The notes below the pieces were generated by a model. It was not told the origin of the DNA. It saw nothing but the letters and a program-made list of their open reading frames with translations, and did no database searches. A stretch of 21,285 bases of DNA, from positions 1 to 21,285 of the forward strand of contig CAVFKD010000027.1 of assembly GCA_963623095.1 (NCBI GenBank), read 5' to 3'. Position numbers and translations under genes: made by a program. The stretch is from UBA3210 sp963623095 (lineage in GTDB: Bacteria; Bacillota_I; Bacilli_A; RFN20; CAG-449). Below are positions 6,935 through 15,461 of the stretch, piece by piece; the stretch's first letter is position 1; each line of letters begins with the position of its first letter.

Positions 6935-7915
6935 ATGAAGAAAAGTTTAAAAGGAAAGATGTTACTTTCTTGCTTAACTTTAGGTCTTGCAGTAGCTTCT
7001 ACTGTTGGTTCAACATTTGCATGGTTCACAATTAATGAATCTGCAGAAATTACAGGCTTAGATATGTCTGTTACAAGTGGTTCAGGTATTTGGATTAGAG
7101 AATATGATTCTAATACTACTGGAACTGCAGATAAACCATACGCTGATACAATGACAATTAAAAATACTGCAAAAGCTGAATGGTGTCCTGTAACTCCATA
7201 TAATGGTACTTATAATACAGGTACTAAAACAGGTACTAAATTAACTACTTCAACTTGGAATGTAAAAGGATTCCAAAAATTAGATTTAGGTAGTACTATT
7301 TCAAATAAAGCATGGAAGTATGATGATGTCGCAATTACAACTGCAGCATATGAAAATTCTTATGTACATGGTACACAATCTGGTGATCATAGTTTTGCTT
7401 ATTTCTATCAAATTCCTGTACAATATAGAATTTCTGCAGGTTATAATCCTAAAGTCGCTATTAAGAACTTAGAAGTAAAAGATAGTGATGGTAAGATTAT
7501 TTATACAGATGTTACAGACCATAATGTTGATGCTTCAGCAAAAATTCATGGTAAACAAACTGCAGAAAAACTTGTTAGAATTGCATTTGTTGATAATCAA
7601 GTAAGTGCAACAGGTGATAAATCCGCAACTGTTTATAAGATTACTGAAGAAACAGCTACTGAAGATTATGCTCTTGCAGGAGTTAATATGCTTGCTGCTG
7701 GAGAATTAGAATCAGATTCATATAATGCAACTTATATTGGTGAAGGACATGAAATTGATTTAGATAGTCCAAAAGAAATTGATGGACAAGATTACTACGT
7801 TGGTGAAACAACAATCTATGTTTGGTATGAAGGTACTGATAAAGCTTGTTCTAATGCTGTTTTACAACAAAATGTAACATTTGATTTAGAATTCACTGCA
7901 GTAGCTAGATCTTAA
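6935..7915 (+). CDS. SipW-dependent TasA-like secreted protein, copy 2
   Basis: 326-residue paralogue of the 5111 protein, behind AAAGGAAA. The signal region is nearly the same (LKGKMLLSCLTLGLAVAST, then STFAWFTIN), with predicted cleavage after A30. The mature part differs from copy 1 except for the start (AEITGLDMSVTSG against ATATGVDMTATSG) and the C-terminal IYVWYEGTDKACSNA (W297, C305). It is more acidic and tyrosine-rich than copy 1, so the two could be distinct subunits rather than redundant copies. A hairpin terminator follows at about 7931. Fibre or matrix function is inferred from the signal type and the neighbours. Confidence 0.8.
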   Translation: MKKSLKGKMLLSCLTLGLAVASTVGSTFAWFTINESAEITGLDMSVTSGSGIWIREYDSNTTGTADKPYADTMTIKNTAKAEWCPVTPYNGTYNTGTKTGTKLTTSTWNVKGFQKLDLGSTISNKAWKYDDVAITTAAYENSYVHGTQSGDHSFAYFYQIPVQYRISAGYNPKVAIKNLEVKDSDGKIIYTDVTDHNVDASAKIHGKQTAEKLVRIAFVDNQVSATGDKSATVYKITEETATEDYALAGVNMLAAGELESDSYNATYIGEGHEIDLDSPKEIDGQDYYVGETTIYVWYEGTDKACSNAVLQQNVTFDLEFTAVARS

Positions 7916-7930
7916 TCTTATTATAACTAA

Positions 7931-7970
7931 ACAATATTAGGGACCTTAATGGCCCCTAATGTTTTGTGTT
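7931..7970 (+). terminator. Hairpin terminator after TasA-like copy 2
   Basis: The stem ACAATATTAGGG/CCCTAATGTTTT continues, after one mismatch, to CC/GG around a TTAAT loop, and ends in a T-rich tail (GTTTTGTGTT). The tail is imperfect, so read-through into the AAA operon is likely. Confidence 0.55.
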
Positions 7971-8025
7971 ATATAGATACAAAATATTTAAAATATATTA
8001 ATTAAAATCAAGGAGGGATTCAAAA

Positions 8026-9633
8026 ATGAATGAATTCGCCCAATATTATTTGGAATTCATGTATAACTTATGGAAACAATTCTGTAATTTTTTCGTATAC
8101 TTATATAATGCATTCGCAGATATCTTAGTTAGAAATCATATAACTAATTTTAATTTAATTGGTTCTTATTCATCTACATTTACTGTAGTATCATGGATAT
8201 TATTCGTTCTTATTGATGGTATTACACTTGCTTTCTTTGTACTCTTAATTATTAAGATTGTACAAATCTTAAGAAGATGGTTAAAGTTCAGAAAGAAAGA
8301 AGTAGATAAAGAAGACTTATTATTTGAAATCGCTAACTTAAAACAAGAAGTTAAGCGTATGACAAAAGAAAAGGATAAGATCTTATCTTTAAGACTTGGT
8401 GGTTTTGGAGATAAAGATATTATTGATGGAGATGATCTAGTCAGTGAATCAGAACTTGGCAATGTTTCTTCTTCATTAACTACTGAAGGATTTGAAGGTT
8501 TATCAACTTCTGAAGCAGTTGAAAAGAAAGAAGAAGACAATGGACAAAGATTTGCTAAACTTGCTTTAGTTGATGAAAAATACAAAGATGGCATGTATTT
8601 AGTAAATATGTCAAGTGATGATATGATTGGTTTACCTGAAATTGTTGATAAGTTTGTTAACTATGCAGCAAGCCAATTACACTTATATTATTCAAAGAAG
8701 ATTATTTCTAAATTCCTCGCAGGTTTAGGAACATCTAAGATCATCATCTTAGAAGGTATCTCTGGTACTGGTAAAACTTCCTTACCATATGCTTTCTCAA
8801 GATTTATGAAGAACCAAGCATCTATCGTTTCTGTTCAACCTTCATGGAGAGATAGAACTGAAATCTTAGGTTACTTAAATGAATTTACAAAGAAGTTCAA
8901 TGAAACAGACTTCTTAAAATCATTATATGAAGCTTCATATAGAGAAGATGTTAACTTCATCGTATTAGATGAATTAAACTTAGCGCGTATTGAATATTAC
9001 TTCGCAGAATTCTTATCCATCATGGAAATGCCAGATAAGAGTGAATGGAGAATTGATTTAGTTCCAACACAACAAGAATCAGATCCAAAACACTTAGAAG
9101 ATGGTAAATTAATTATTCCACAAAATGTTTGGTACATTGGTACAGCTAACAAAGATGACTCTACATTCACAATTACCGATAAGGTCTACGATAGAGCGGT
9201 AACTCTTTACTTAAATGAAAGAGCTAAATACTTTGATGCACCATTCACAGAACCAATCAACTTATCATATGATTACTTACAAAAGTTATTTGATGAAGCA
9301 GCACAAGCTCATCCAATCTCATTAAAGAGCTTAGATTCAATCGAAAAGATTGATATATACGTACAAGACAACTTTAAAATTGCATTTGGTAACCGTATTT
9401 TAAAACAAATTAAATTATATGTTCCAATCTTCGTTGCATGTGGTAACACAGAATTAGAAGGTTTGGACTACATGATCTGTACTAAGATCTTTAAGAAGTT
9501 TGAAGCATTGAACTTACCATTCTTAAAATCAGAATTAGAAGGTTTAATCGCATTACTTCAAAAATTATTTGGTAAAGACGCATTTACAGAATCAATCGCA
9601 TACTTACGTGATTTATTAAAACTTGCATCTTAG
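8026..9633 (+). CDS. Membrane-anchored McrB/MoxR-type AAA+ ATPase
   Basis: 535 residues behind AAGGAGG. Residues about 8-34 are aromatic and hydrophobic, possibly lying on or in the membrane, and about 53-82 form a clear transmembrane helix. A coiled coil (about 95-120) and an acidic linker follow. The AAA+ module has Walker A GISGTGKT at 244-251, the McrB-type segment QPSWRDRTEILGY at 271-283, Walker B FIVLDE at 311-316 running into LNLARIEYYF, sensor NK at 375-376 (IGTANKDDSTF) and R390. These are signatures of the McrB branch, whose members normally drive a partner nuclease as a GTP- or ATP-hydrolysing ring. A membrane anchor is unusual for that branch. The DUF2357-like partner gene starts 15 bases downstream. 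Confidence 0.8.
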   Translation: MNEFAQYYLEFMYNLWKQFCNFFVYLYNAFADILVRNHITNFNLIGSYSSTFTVVSWILFVLIDGITLAFFVLLIIKIVQILRRWLKFRKKEVDKEDLLFEIANLKQEVKRMTKEKDKILSLRLGGFGDKDIIDGDDLVSESELGNVSSSLTTEGFEGLSTSEAVEKKEEDNGQRFAKLALVDEKYKDGMYLVNMSSDDMIGLPEIVDKFVNYAASQLHLYYSKKIISKFLAGLGTSKIIILEGISGTGKTSLPYAFSRFMKNQASIVSVQPSWRDRTEILGYLNEFTKKFNETDFLKSLYEASYREDVNFIVLDELNLARIEYYFAEFLSIMEMPDKSEWRIDLVPTQQESDPKHLEDGKLIIPQNVWYIGTANKDDSTFTITDKVYDRAVTLYLNERAKYFDAPFTEPINLSYDYLQKLFDEAAQAHPISLKSLDSIEKIDIYVQDNFKIAFGNRILKQIKLYVPIFVACGNTELEGLDYMICTKIFKKFEALNLPFLKSELEGLIALLQKLFGKDAFTESIAYLRDLLKLAS

Positions 9634-9648
9634 TAAGTGAGGTAGATT

Positions 9649-12252
9649 ATGGCAGAGAATGTTGAAAAAGAATATTATAAAGATATATTAGAATTGATCG
9701 ATCAAAAGTCTCAAGATTCTTTTTATCAAGAAATGCTTAACGCAATTAAAGGCGGTAAGCTTGAGGTCTATCAAAAAAGAACTCGTCAACAAATAACATT
9801 TGATGCAACATGGATTGAAGTTATCAAACATAACTTATCATATGTTGAAGCAATTGTTAGAAACCCAAGAAACTTCATGGTCGCGAACGAAGAAGTTACT
9901 CCAATCCAAAGAGCGAAGAAGATTAACTCTCGTTCGGTCCAACACTTATCAAGCCATGTACAAAATGTTCAAGAAATAAGAGATGATGGAACTATTGTTC
10001 CTTCTAAGTTATTATCAACAACATATGAAGATACAATCATTATCTATGAAAATAGATTTGTCATGACTTTAATTAATAAACTCGCAGCTTTTATTGAATT
10101 AAGATATTCATCAATATTAGATTCAGTTAAGTCATATCAAAAAGACCATTTAAACGCAAAATCTACATTTAAATGGAGAAACTATGATATTGAAGCAACT
10201 ATTGATTTAAGTGTTAAAAATGAAATCAATGATGAAATTTCTAAAAAGAACCAAGAATTACTTGATGATATAGAAACAATTAGAAACTATATCCGTGGAT
10301 TTATGAATTCAGCATTCTATGTTGAATTAAAGAGAAATTCAAAACCAGTAGTTCCACCTATCTTGAAAACTAATATTATCCAAGGTAGCGTTAACTACAA
10401 TTCTTGTTTAAAATTATGGCAATTCTTAGATAGTTATCGTCAACTTGGTATTGACCTTGACTTAATGGATAAAGACCTTACTTTTGATAATGACTTTATT
10501 CAAGATGTATGCGATATGTTCATCTTAAACTATTCACTTATCGCAACCAATCAAATGGACAGAAGTGAAACATATGAACTCTTACCATATAAGTACAAGA
10601 AAGAAAAGGCTCCTATTAACGTTAGAAACCTTGTCGCAGGCGATCATGATAAATTAGAAGGTAAGGATTTAGAAGATCCTACTATTTCTGAATATTTTTA
10701 TAATCGTACTAAAAAGAAATATAAGACAGATTTTACTAAAGATGTAAACTCTGGTATTTCATATAATAAATCTTTCGTATCCGTCTATAGACGTATGCTA
10801 AAGATTGAAAATGGTATTCAAAAAGAAATTATTGAGTCTTTGGAAGAAAAGATTCCAGAAACTGGAACTTATGATGAACAAAGACAAGCAAGATATCGTT
10901 ATCTTAAACGTGTTAGATCCATGTATAAAACAATCATTTATCTTAAGAAACAAGATTTAATGAAGATGGAACAAAAACTTAAGAAAGCAGAAAGAGATCT
11001 TGCTAAATTCGAAGAAGAAGATAGAAAATATCTCGAAGAACTTAAAGCTAAGAGAGAAGAACAATTACGTTTATATCAATTACAACAACGCCTTGAAAAT
11101 GGTGAAGTTGTTGATGAAAACGAATTACCTCAAGAAGAAGCGAATGCTCAACCTGAAGTCGAAGAAACTCCAACTGTTGAAGAAACTAATGAAGAAACTG
11201 AAACTAATAAGATTGATAAATACGCACACTTACGTAACGCTCATAGATCTAAAGGTGGTAAAGAAACTAGAGTACCTTCATTTAAAGAATTAGAAGCTTT
11301 AAAAGCTAAACAAGAAGGCAATACTACTGAAGAAGAACAAGAAGATGTTGTTGAAACTCCAGAAGTCATTGATACTCCAGTAGAAGAAGTACCTGAAGGA
11401 GAAGTAGCACCAGTAGAAGAACAACCTGTTGAAGAACATAAAGGTCCTATTACTGATAAATACGCATATTTACGTAAGATATCTCAAGGTAGAAAAGGTG
11501 GCAAAGAAACTAGAGTACCTTCATTTAAGGAATTACAAGCTCTTAATGAAGCAAATAAGGCTGCACAAATAGAACCTATTGAAGAAGAAACACCAATTGT
11601 CGAAGAACAACAACCAGAAGTTGTCGAACCAATTGTTGATACTCCAATAGAAACTGAAGTTGAAGTTCAACCTGAAGAAGAAAATACTCCAACTGAAGAA
11701 CCTTCTATAGAAGTAACACCTAAGAAAGATTATTCATTCTTACGTGGTGGTAAACATAACTCTAAAGAAAAACGTGTTCCTTCATTTAAAGAACTTGAAG
11801 CAATGAAAAATGCTTCTAATAATACTGAAGAACCTTCAACTCCAGATGTTGAAGAAGTTCCTGAAGTAGAAGAGCCTTTAAATGAACAACCAATTGTTGA
11901 AGAAACCCCAACTATTGAAGTACAACAACCAGAAGGAGTTGATACTCCAGAAGTTGAAAGCCAACCTGAAGTAGAAGCAGCACCTAAGAAAGATTATTCA
12001 TTCTTACGTGGAGGTAAACATAATTCTAAAGAAAAACGTGTACCTTCATTTAAAGAACTTCAAGCTCTAAAAGATGCAAAAGAAGGTAAAGAGAATGAAG
12101 ATCATTCTATGCCTACAGAATCTAAACCAAAGCCTACAGTTGATAATGAAACTAGAAAGAATTCTAGATTCGACGCATTAAGAAATGCATCAAAAGGTAA
12201 GCAAGGTAAAGAAACACGTGTTCCTAGCTTTAAAGAAATGAATAAGAAGTAA
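9649..12252 (+). CDS. DUF2357-like McrB partner with five RVPSFKE motifs in a long acidic tail
   Basis: 867 residues. Residues about 45-300 resemble DUF2357 proteins, which pair with McrB-type ATPases: WIEVIKHNLSYVEAIVRNP, then TPIQRAKK, then the signature TTYEDTIIIYENRFV (124-138). DUF2357 proteins often end in a PD-(D/E)xK nuclease; I see none here. Residues about 395-500 are a charged coiled coil. The last 350 residues are Glu/Pro/Thr-rich and probably disordered, with five units of pattern [YF]xxLR then RVPSFKE[LM] at residues 541, 622, 709, 797 and 857. The start ATG 9649 follows GTGAGGTAG. The next gene begins two bases after the stop. Its likely role is a cytosolic adaptor or scaffold coupled to the membrane AAA ring. 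Confidence 0.7.
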   Translation: MAENVEKEYYKDILELIDQKSQDSFYQEMLNAIKGGKLEVYQKRTRQQITFDATWIEVIKHNLSYVEAIVRNPRNFMVANEEVTPIQRAKKINSRSVQHLSSHVQNVQEIRDDGTIVPSKLLSTTYEDTIIIYENRFVMTLINKLAAFIELRYSSILDSVKSYQKDHLNAKSTFKWRNYDIEATIDLSVKNEINDEISKKNQELLDDIETIRNYIRGFMNSAFYVELKRNSKPVVPPILKTNIIQGSVNYNSCLKLWQFLDSYRQLGIDLDLMDKDLTFDNDFIQDVCDMFILNYSLIATNQMDRSETYELLPYKYKKEKAPINVRNLVAGDHDKLEGKDLEDPTISEYFYNRTKKKYKTDFTKDVNSGISYNKSFVSVYRRMLKIENGIQKEIIESLEEKIPETGTYDEQRQARYRYLKRVRSMYKTIIYLKKQDLMKMEQKLKKAERDLAKFEEEDRKYLEELKAKREEQLRLYQLQQRLENGEVVDENELPQEEANAQPEVEETPTVEETNEETETNKIDKYAHLRNAHRSKGGKETRVPSFKELEALKAKQEGNTTEEEQEDVVETPEVIDTPVEEVPEGEVAPVEEQPVEEHKGPITDKYAYLRKISQGRKGGKETRVPSFKELQALNEANKAAQIEPIEEETPIVEEQQPEVVEPIVDTPIETEVEVQPEEENTPTEEPSIEVTPKKDYSFLRGGKHNSKEKRVPSFKELEAMKNASNNTEEPSTPDVEEVPEVEEPLNEQPIVEETPTIEVQQPEGVDTPEVESQPEVEAAPKKDYSFLRGGKHNSKEKRVPSFKELQALKDAKEGKENEDHSMPTESKPKPTVDNETRKNSRFDALRNASKGKQGKETRVPSFKEMNKK
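11215..12246 (+). repeat. Five-copy protein-coded motif array (RVPSFKE units)
   Basis: The RVPSFKE[LM] cores lie at 11269-11292, 11512-11535, 11773-11796, 12037-12060 and 12217-12240. The spacing is 81, 87, 88 and 60 codons. Each is preceded by [YF]xxLR and a Gly/Lys-rich stretch, and acidic Pro-rich spacers lie between. Units 3 and 4 (from about 11722 and 11986) are nearly identical in DNA, pointing to recent duplication. Confidence 0.9.
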
Positions 12253-12254
12253 AT

Positions 12255-12884
12255 ATGAAATTAAATAAAAAACAAGTTAGAAAAATTATAGGATATACAT
12301 TACTTGGTATTATCGTAAGTTTAATTGCTTACATAATTATAAAAGTAATTATAGGACTTGTTACAAATACTCCTCCATGTATCTTCAATCATTACTTCAT
12401 GGTAGTCGCTACTAATTCAATGGAAGGTACAATTAATGTAGGAGAAATGGTCATTGTAAGAAAGGTAGATTTTTCTTCAATCAATGTTGATGATATAATC
12501 TCCTTTTACTGCATTGATAAATCACAAGCGATTTATGGAGAAGTTATTACTCATAGAGTTATAGGCATTGATGCAACAGTTAATGGTCTAATAACTAAAG
12601 GTGATAATAACCTTATACAAGATACTTACATGGTATATGAAAGTAATTTTGTAGGTAAGGTAGTATCGATAAATCCATTTATTGGAAAAGTGTTTAGCTT
12701 TTTTAAATCATCCAATATTACAATTTTCTTAATTATCTTTGTTGTCCTATTCGCTATTGTTGGAATGGAAATGAAGAATATTCTTATCTTAAGAGAAAAG
12801 ATGAAGAAAGAGAAAGAAATAGAAAAAGCAAAAGAAGAAATATTAAAGGAAATAAAGAAAGAAGATAACCATGAAGAAGACTAG
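12255..12884 (+). CDS. Second ER-type (SipW-like) signal peptidase I
   Basis: 209 residues. A membrane span (about 12-36) is followed by a catalytic domain with S55 in TNSMEGT, H100 in THRV and D117 in KGDNN: the Ser/His/Asp set of SipW-type enzymes, not the Ser/Lys pair. A second span lies at about 155-172, and a strongly charged cytoplasmic tail (KMKKEKEIEKAKEEI) follows. It starts two bases after the preceding stop with only a weak purine stretch, so translation is probably coupled to the DUF2357-like gene. The next gene overlaps its end by 14 bases. It may act on different precursors from the 6124 enzyme, or at a different step of fibre export. Confidence 0.85.
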   Translation: MKLNKKQVRKIIGYTLLGIIVSLIAYIIIKVIIGLVTNTPPCIFNHYFMVVATNSMEGTINVGEMVIVRKVDFSSINVDDIISFYCIDKSQAIYGEVITHRVIGIDATVNGLITKGDNNLIQDTYMVYESNFVGKVVSINPFIGKVFSFFKSSNITIFLIIFVVLFAIVGMEMKNILILREKMKKEKEIEKAKEEILKEIKKEDNHEED

Positions 12885-15459
12885 TTCAATAGTATGCTTA
12901 ATTGTTTCGATAGTCGCTGCAGTTATTATCACTGTAGGTTATTTTCTTATTGTCAATTCGGTCATCGAAGAAAATGGAAAAAAGAACATTAATGAAATTA
13001 CTGTTCAAACTTCCACTTACATCAATGCTTATACTAAGAATAATTATGAAGAAGTAAGTAAATATATTTCTGATTATTCTTTAGAAGCAAACAATGCAAC
13101 TTTAGATACTTTATATAACAGATTCTATAAAAAAGGTATTTATGGATTTGGTTATTATGATTCTACAACTAATACTTATACTTTAAAGACTTCAAATGAA
13201 ACTAAAAATGATTCATTTGAAACTGAAAAGATTAAATTAGATGAAAGAATTTATAATCAAAAGATATCTATTACTGATTCAAAGAATATTTTTAAGAATT
13301 CTAGTTTAGATGAAACTATTGTATTTTATAACTTTAGCTCATCTACTAATACTTCTAATATATTCGCGATTGAATCATTTGATACATTTAAAGATGTTTT
13401 ATATAAAGGCTTAGGTGAAAATTATAATCCTTCATACTTAATCATGACAAAGAATTCATATATAGTCAGTAATACTTTCGATAGTACAATGACTTATTAT
13501 TCAGGATTCTTTGATACATATTCTGATATTACTACTTTAAATTCATATATTGATAGTTCAGTTAATAAAACAGGTTTAGTAACCATCAATGACAATAAAT
13601 ATTTAATATCATACGCGTCATTACTTGATAATAATTATTCAAGCGATTCATTAAATATTTATACCTTAATCAGCGATGATTATATTTCTAATTATTATCG
13701 TGCAGTTAGATATACAACTTACATCTATGGAGGTTGTATGGTCGCTGTGGCAGTGTTATTCACTGTTTCATTAATATCAGTATATAACGTCCAAAAGAAA
13801 AAGAATTCTAAATTAACCGCGGACTTTAAAGATGATATTCATTACGTATTAGTCTTAAACAAGAACGCAAAGGTTATATCTATGAATAAGAAGTTCTCCT
13901 CATTAGGAGTTAGATCTTCTTATCTAGGTGGATTTGAAATATTAGAATTAAATGGTAACGCAAACTTAATGGATAAACTATTAAATGATTATCCTTCATT
14001 AACTATGAAGGTTAATGATAAATTAGGAATGACTAAGAATATTAAATTTACCATTCTTAAATTATCAAGAGGTTATCAATTAGTTGGTGAAGAAATTGGT
14101 GATGATGTTAACGTAGTTTCAACTATAAGCAATACATCACAACAAGAAACTTCTCCAGAAGTTTATATCGATGATACATATGGAATAAACAACATTAAAT
14201 GTTTAATCCATACATTAAATGATTATTTACAAGATTCTTCAAAAGAAACTAATAATAAATATTTAATTTATGTTGGTAATAAGAAACAAGAAGAACTATC
14301 TAGACTATATGGTGAAAAGATTCTATCTTTAGTCAATATTGAAATCTTAAATAAATTAAAATTATTACTTGGTAAAGATGCACAAATCTTTAACATTAAA
14401 GATAACAACTTTGCATTTATCTATAGCTTTAAAGATAACTATCATGATCTTAATAAGACATTCACTAAATTCGATAGTGAAATGAAAAAACCTACTAAGA
14501 TCTTATCTCAAGAAATGGATTTACAAGTAATATTTGGTTTATATCCTTTATCACTTATAAGGGGAGAACATACTACACCACTTAATATCATTGACAAGGT
14601 AAGACTTGCTTGTGATAATGCGAAAAATGTTAAAGACCGTAGTTATAAAATCTATGATGAAGGCCTTGCAGAAATCTATTCAAAAGATATTCGTGTCGCG
14701 GATGATATTAAAAACGGTTTAGCGAATGGTGAATTTGTCGCGGTATTCCAACCTAACTATTCATTAAAAGAAGACAAGATTAACGGCTTTGAATGTTTAA
14801 TTAGATGGAACAATCCAAAATACAAATATGAATCTCCTCTTACTTATGTAACAGTCGCAGAGAAGACTGGTTTAATTAATGACATTGGTTTATTCACATT
14901 AAAAGAATCATTTAAATTAATGAAAGATCTTAACGATCCTTCATTGCACGTATCGGTTAACGTATCACCTGCACAATTAGCTCAAAGAGGATTTACTCAA
15001 AAGCTATTAAATATGTATAAAGAATATGGTGTTCCTTATTCATCAATTTGTGTAGAAATTACTGAAACTTACTTAATTGATTCAATGGAAGAAGTTAACT
15101 CCAAATTAGAATATTTAAGATCATTTGGTGTTAAAGTATATCTAGATGACTTTGGTATGGGATTCTCTTCATTAAAATATTTAGGAGAATTACCAGTCGA
15201 TGTTATCAAACTCGATAAAGAATTTATCGATGGTATTAAAACAAACAAATCATATCGTAGTATTATTACAAACATTATTAATATCGCGAATGATTTAGGC
15301 TTACAAGTTGTCGCAGAAGGCGTTGAAGACGATTATGAAATCGAATTCTTAGAAAAACGTAATTGCAGCAACATCCAAGGCTATTATTTCTCAAAACCTG
15401 TTACTAAAGAAAATGCTAAAAAAGCATTATCAATCAAAAGAAAAAAGGAGGTTAAATAA
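12871..15459 (+). CDS. Membrane GGDEF-EAL protein; EAL domain catalytically complete (ECL variant)
   Basis: 862 residues. Spans at about 6-28 and 283-305 flank an extracytoplasmic sensor of about 250 residues, rich in Ser, Thr, Asn and Tyr, of Cache-like size. A possible PAS region and a degenerate GGDEF domain follow (IKDNNFAF where GGDEF is expected), so cyclase activity is unlikely. The EAL domain (about 615-855) keeps the residues needed to hydrolyse c-di-GMP: E641 (in FECLIRW), N697, E729, D759 and D760 (LDDFG), K780, E816 (AEGVE) and Q836 (QGYY). The first motif reads ECL instead of EAL. The start overlaps the signal peptidase gene by 14 bases. Probable role: c-di-GMP phosphodiesterase that senses something outside the cell and sets the activity of this operon's envelope machine. 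Confidence 0.85.
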   Translation: MKKTSSIVCLIVSIVAAVIITVGYFLIVNSVIEENGKKNINEITVQTSTYINAYTKNNYEEVSKYISDYSLEANNATLDTLYNRFYKKGIYGFGYYDSTTNTYTLKTSNETKNDSFETEKIKLDERIYNQKISITDSKNIFKNSSLDETIVFYNFSSSTNTSNIFAIESFDTFKDVLYKGLGENYNPSYLIMTKNSYIVSNTFDSTMTYYSGFFDTYSDITTLNSYIDSSVNKTGLVTINDNKYLISYASLLDNNYSSDSLNIYTLISDDYISNYYRAVRYTTYIYGGCMVAVAVLFTVSLISVYNVQKKKNSKLTADFKDDIHYVLVLNKNAKVISMNKKFSSLGVRSSYLGGFEILELNGNANLMDKLLNDYPSLTMKVNDKLGMTKNIKFTILKLSRGYQLVGEEIGDDVNVVSTISNTSQQETSPEVYIDDTYGINNIKCLIHTLNDYLQDSSKETNNKYLIYVGNKKQEELSRLYGEKILSLVNIEILNKLKLLLGKDAQIFNIKDNNFAFIYSFKDNYHDLNKTFTKFDSEMKKPTKILSQEMDLQVIFGLYPLSLIRGEHTTPLNIIDKVRLACDNAKNVKDRSYKIYDEGLAEIYSKDIRVADDIKNGLANGEFVAVFQPNYSLKEDKINGFECLIRWNNPKYKYESPLTYVTVAEKTGLINDIGLFTLKESFKLMKDLNDPSLHVSVNVSPAQLAQRGFTQKLLNMYKEYGVPYSSICVEITETYLIDSMEEVNSKLEYLRSFGVKVYLDDFGMGFSSLKYLGELPVDVIKLDKEFIDGIKTNKSYRSIITNIINIANDLGLQVVAEGVEDDYEIEFLEKRNCSNIQGYYFSKPVTKENAKKALSIKRKKEVK

Positions 15460-15461
15460 TT

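Noticed and set aside
8166..8594. 142-codon minus-strand frame
   Set aside because: It is antisense to the AAA+ gene, has no ribosome binding site, and its serine-rich product is what the reverse of this coding sequence would give.
8026..12252. McrBC-type restriction system
   Set aside because: No nuclease domain is visible in the partner, the ATPase has a membrane helix instead of a DNA-recognition domain, and the operon continues into a signal peptidase and EAL proteins.
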